Assembly: GCF_947169445.1 (NCBI RefSeq) | Contig: NZ_CAMVPU010000009.1 | Location: 1 to 64,000 of the forward strand | DNA length: 64,000 bases | Reading direction: 5' to 3' | From: an uncultured Butyrivibrio sp. | Lineage (GTDB): Bacteria; Bacillota; Clostridia; Lachnospirales; Lachnospiraceae | In this document: positions 63,057 through 64,000 of the stretch, piece by piece | Layout: each line of letters opens with the position of its first letter | How positions within the stretch are numbered: the first letter of the stretch is position 1 | Position numbers and translations under genes: made by a program | The notes under the pieces: model-generated | The model's database searches: none | What the model was told of the DNA's origin: nothing | The model's input: the letters and a program-made list of their open reading frames with translations, nothing else

Positions 63057-64000
63057 TTATATATCACCGCCTGCAGGCATTTCAAGCCCTAAATGCTGAT
63101 AGCCTTTCTCTGTAACCACGCGGCCTCTGGGGGTTCTATTGATAAAGCCGTTCTTAATAAGATATGGTTCGTAAACATCCTCAATAGTTCCGGCATCCTC
63201 ACTGATCGCTGCTGCAAGAGTATCAAGACCAACCGGACCGCCTGCAAACTTGCCAATCATGGTCAGAAGAATATTTCTGTCTGTGTGGTCAAGTCCCATC
63301 TTATCAACATCCATAAGATCAAGAGCCGTTACCGCTATCTCTTCTGTGATTTTGCCATCATACTTAACTTCTGCAAAATCCCTCACTCTTTTCAGTATTC
63401 TGTTAGCAAGTCTCGGAGTTCCTCTGCTTCTCTTTGCCATTTCTATGGCCCCCTTTTCATCCACTTCAACACCAAGTACCTTGGCAGACTGCATAATGAT
63501 CTCGCACAATTCATCAATATCATAGAATTCCATTCTGTGGATCATACCAAATCTGTCACGAAGAGGCGCGGATAACATTCCCGCTCTGGTGGTTGCACCA
63601 ATAAGAGTAAAATGCGGCAGATCAAGTCTTATGGATCTGGCAGTCGGTCCCTTGCCAATCATAATATCAATAGCATAGTCCTCCATGGCAGGATAAAGAA
63701 CTTCCTCCACCTGCCTGTTAAGTCTGTGGATTTCGTCCACAAAAAGGACATCACCTTCCTGAAGATTATTTAGAATTGCTGCCATATCTCCCGGCTTTTC
63801 AATAGCCGGGCCACTGGTGATCTTGATATTAACTCCCATTTCTGCAGCAATAATACCGGCAAGTGTGGTCTTACCAAGTCCCGGAGGCCCATAAAAAAGA
63901 AGGTGATCCAAACAGTCTCCTCTTTTCTTGGCAGCCACTATATAAATCTTAAGGCTCTCCTTGATCTTCTTCTGGCCTATATAATTATCCAGCCTTTTGG
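63057..64000 (-). CDS. ruvB: Holliday junction helicase RuvB (5' end outside the window)
   Basis: At least 313 residues are visible. The frame is open to the right edge and runs through LDNYIGQKKIKESLKIYIVA, so the true start lies beyond 64000; a GTG at 63938 is internal. Walker A is LLFYGPPGLGKTTLAGI, Walker B is VLFVDEIHRLNRQVEE, sensor 1 is FTLIGATTRAGML, and the arginine-finger/sensor 2 region is GTPRLANRILKRVRDFAEV. The winged-helix end holds EPYLIKNGFINRTPRGRV. RuvB drives Holliday junction branch migration with RuvA. It is about 20 residues short of full length here. Confidence 0.97.
   Translation of the reverse strand, partial: KRLDNYIGQKKIKESLKIYIVAAKKRGDCLDHLLFYGPPGLGKTTLAGIIAAEMGVNIKITSGPAIEKPGDMAAILNNLQEGDVLFVDEIHRLNRQVEEVLYPAMEDYAIDIMIGKGPTARSIRLDLPHFTLIGATTRAGMLSAPLRDRFGMIHRMEFYDIDELCEIIMQSAKVLGVEVDEKGAIEMAKRSRGTPRLANRILKRVRDFAEVKYDGKITEEIAVTALDLMDVDKMGLDHTDRNILLTMIGKFAGGPVGLDTLAAAISEDAGTIEDVYEPYLIKNGFINRTPRGRVVTEKGYQHLGLEMPAGGDI

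Noticed and set aside
1..64000. CRISPR arrays, prophage, integrases, rRNA operons
   Set aside because: I looked for spaced repeats, phage structural or integrase motifs and rRNA stretches on both strands and found none.

Overview
The window looks like chromosomal backbone plus some accessory genes from a low-to-moderate GC member of the Clostridia, most likely a Lachnospiraceae of the Butyrivibrio/Pseudobutyrivibrio type. This is inferred from gene content and not from a marker gene: a YesM/YesN-type system beside a sugar ABC importer, many HD-GYP proteins, an HTCS-like hybrid histidine kinase, a membrane-anchored GH43 enzyme, a CBS-DRTGG family II pyrophosphatase, and the ruvB-zapA-U32-RodA-PBP gene order. 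Almost everything is on the minus strand; only four protein genes are on the plus strand (4068-5054, 21187-22032, 22074-22298, 49890-50969). I see no phage, transposase, CRISPR array or rRNA. There is one tRNA (Leu, CAA).

Layout. 69-3828: UPF0210/ACT pair with a strong promoter, a secreted Ltp-domain protein, a histidine phosphatase and a DUF402 protein. 4068-5054: Gpr-type aldo/keto reductase. 5065-11078: two-component system beside a carbohydrate ABC importer (binding lipoprotein plus two permeases, no ATPase). 11284-21012: probable four-gene signalling operon (HD-GYP, hybrid kinase, HD-GYP, response regulator). 21187-22298: patatin and a small membrane protein. 22431-25666: clpS-clpA-aat, a complete N-degron adaptor/unfoldase/transferase set. 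25757-27907: redox-type, YdcF and WalJ-like genes. 28003-28193: a striking nested palindrome. 28205-33635: zinc-finger membrane protein, polA, coaE and an FtsA-like protein. 33864-36739: a translationally coupled GT-B-like protein and GPH transporter behind interleaved palindromes. 36955-38037: HD-GYP protein. 38136-38218: tRNA-Leu. 38297-42146: small unknown protein, GH43, Nudix, galacturonokinase-like kinase and nucleotidyltransferase. 42244-49803: ppaC, ttcA-like, heterodimeric ABC exporter, RsmF-like methylase. 49890-50969: acyltransferase. 51067-54593: rny, recX, recA with SOS boxes. 54890-64000: J-domain protein, GerW/YtfI pair, unknown protein, PBP, RodA, U32 protease, zapA and ruvB (cut by the window edge).

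How the genes may work together. Two regions suggest plant-polysaccharide use: the regulated ABC importer, and the GH43/kinase/nucleotidyltransferase cluster that could release and activate a sugar or uronic acid. Three HD-GYP proteins and a hybrid kinase point to heavy c-di-GMP signalling. The right-hand 10 kb is housekeeping: recombination, cell wall elongation/division and RNA turnover.

Most noteworthy: the 191-bp nested palindrome at 28003-28193; a DNA polymerase I whose 5' nuclease domain has shrunk to a catalytically dead remnant; the galacturonokinase-like salvage cluster; the GT-B/GPH pair with interleaved operator-like palindromes; an HD-GYP protein lacking the His of its HD motif; and an HD-GYP protein with a large duplicated C-terminal region.
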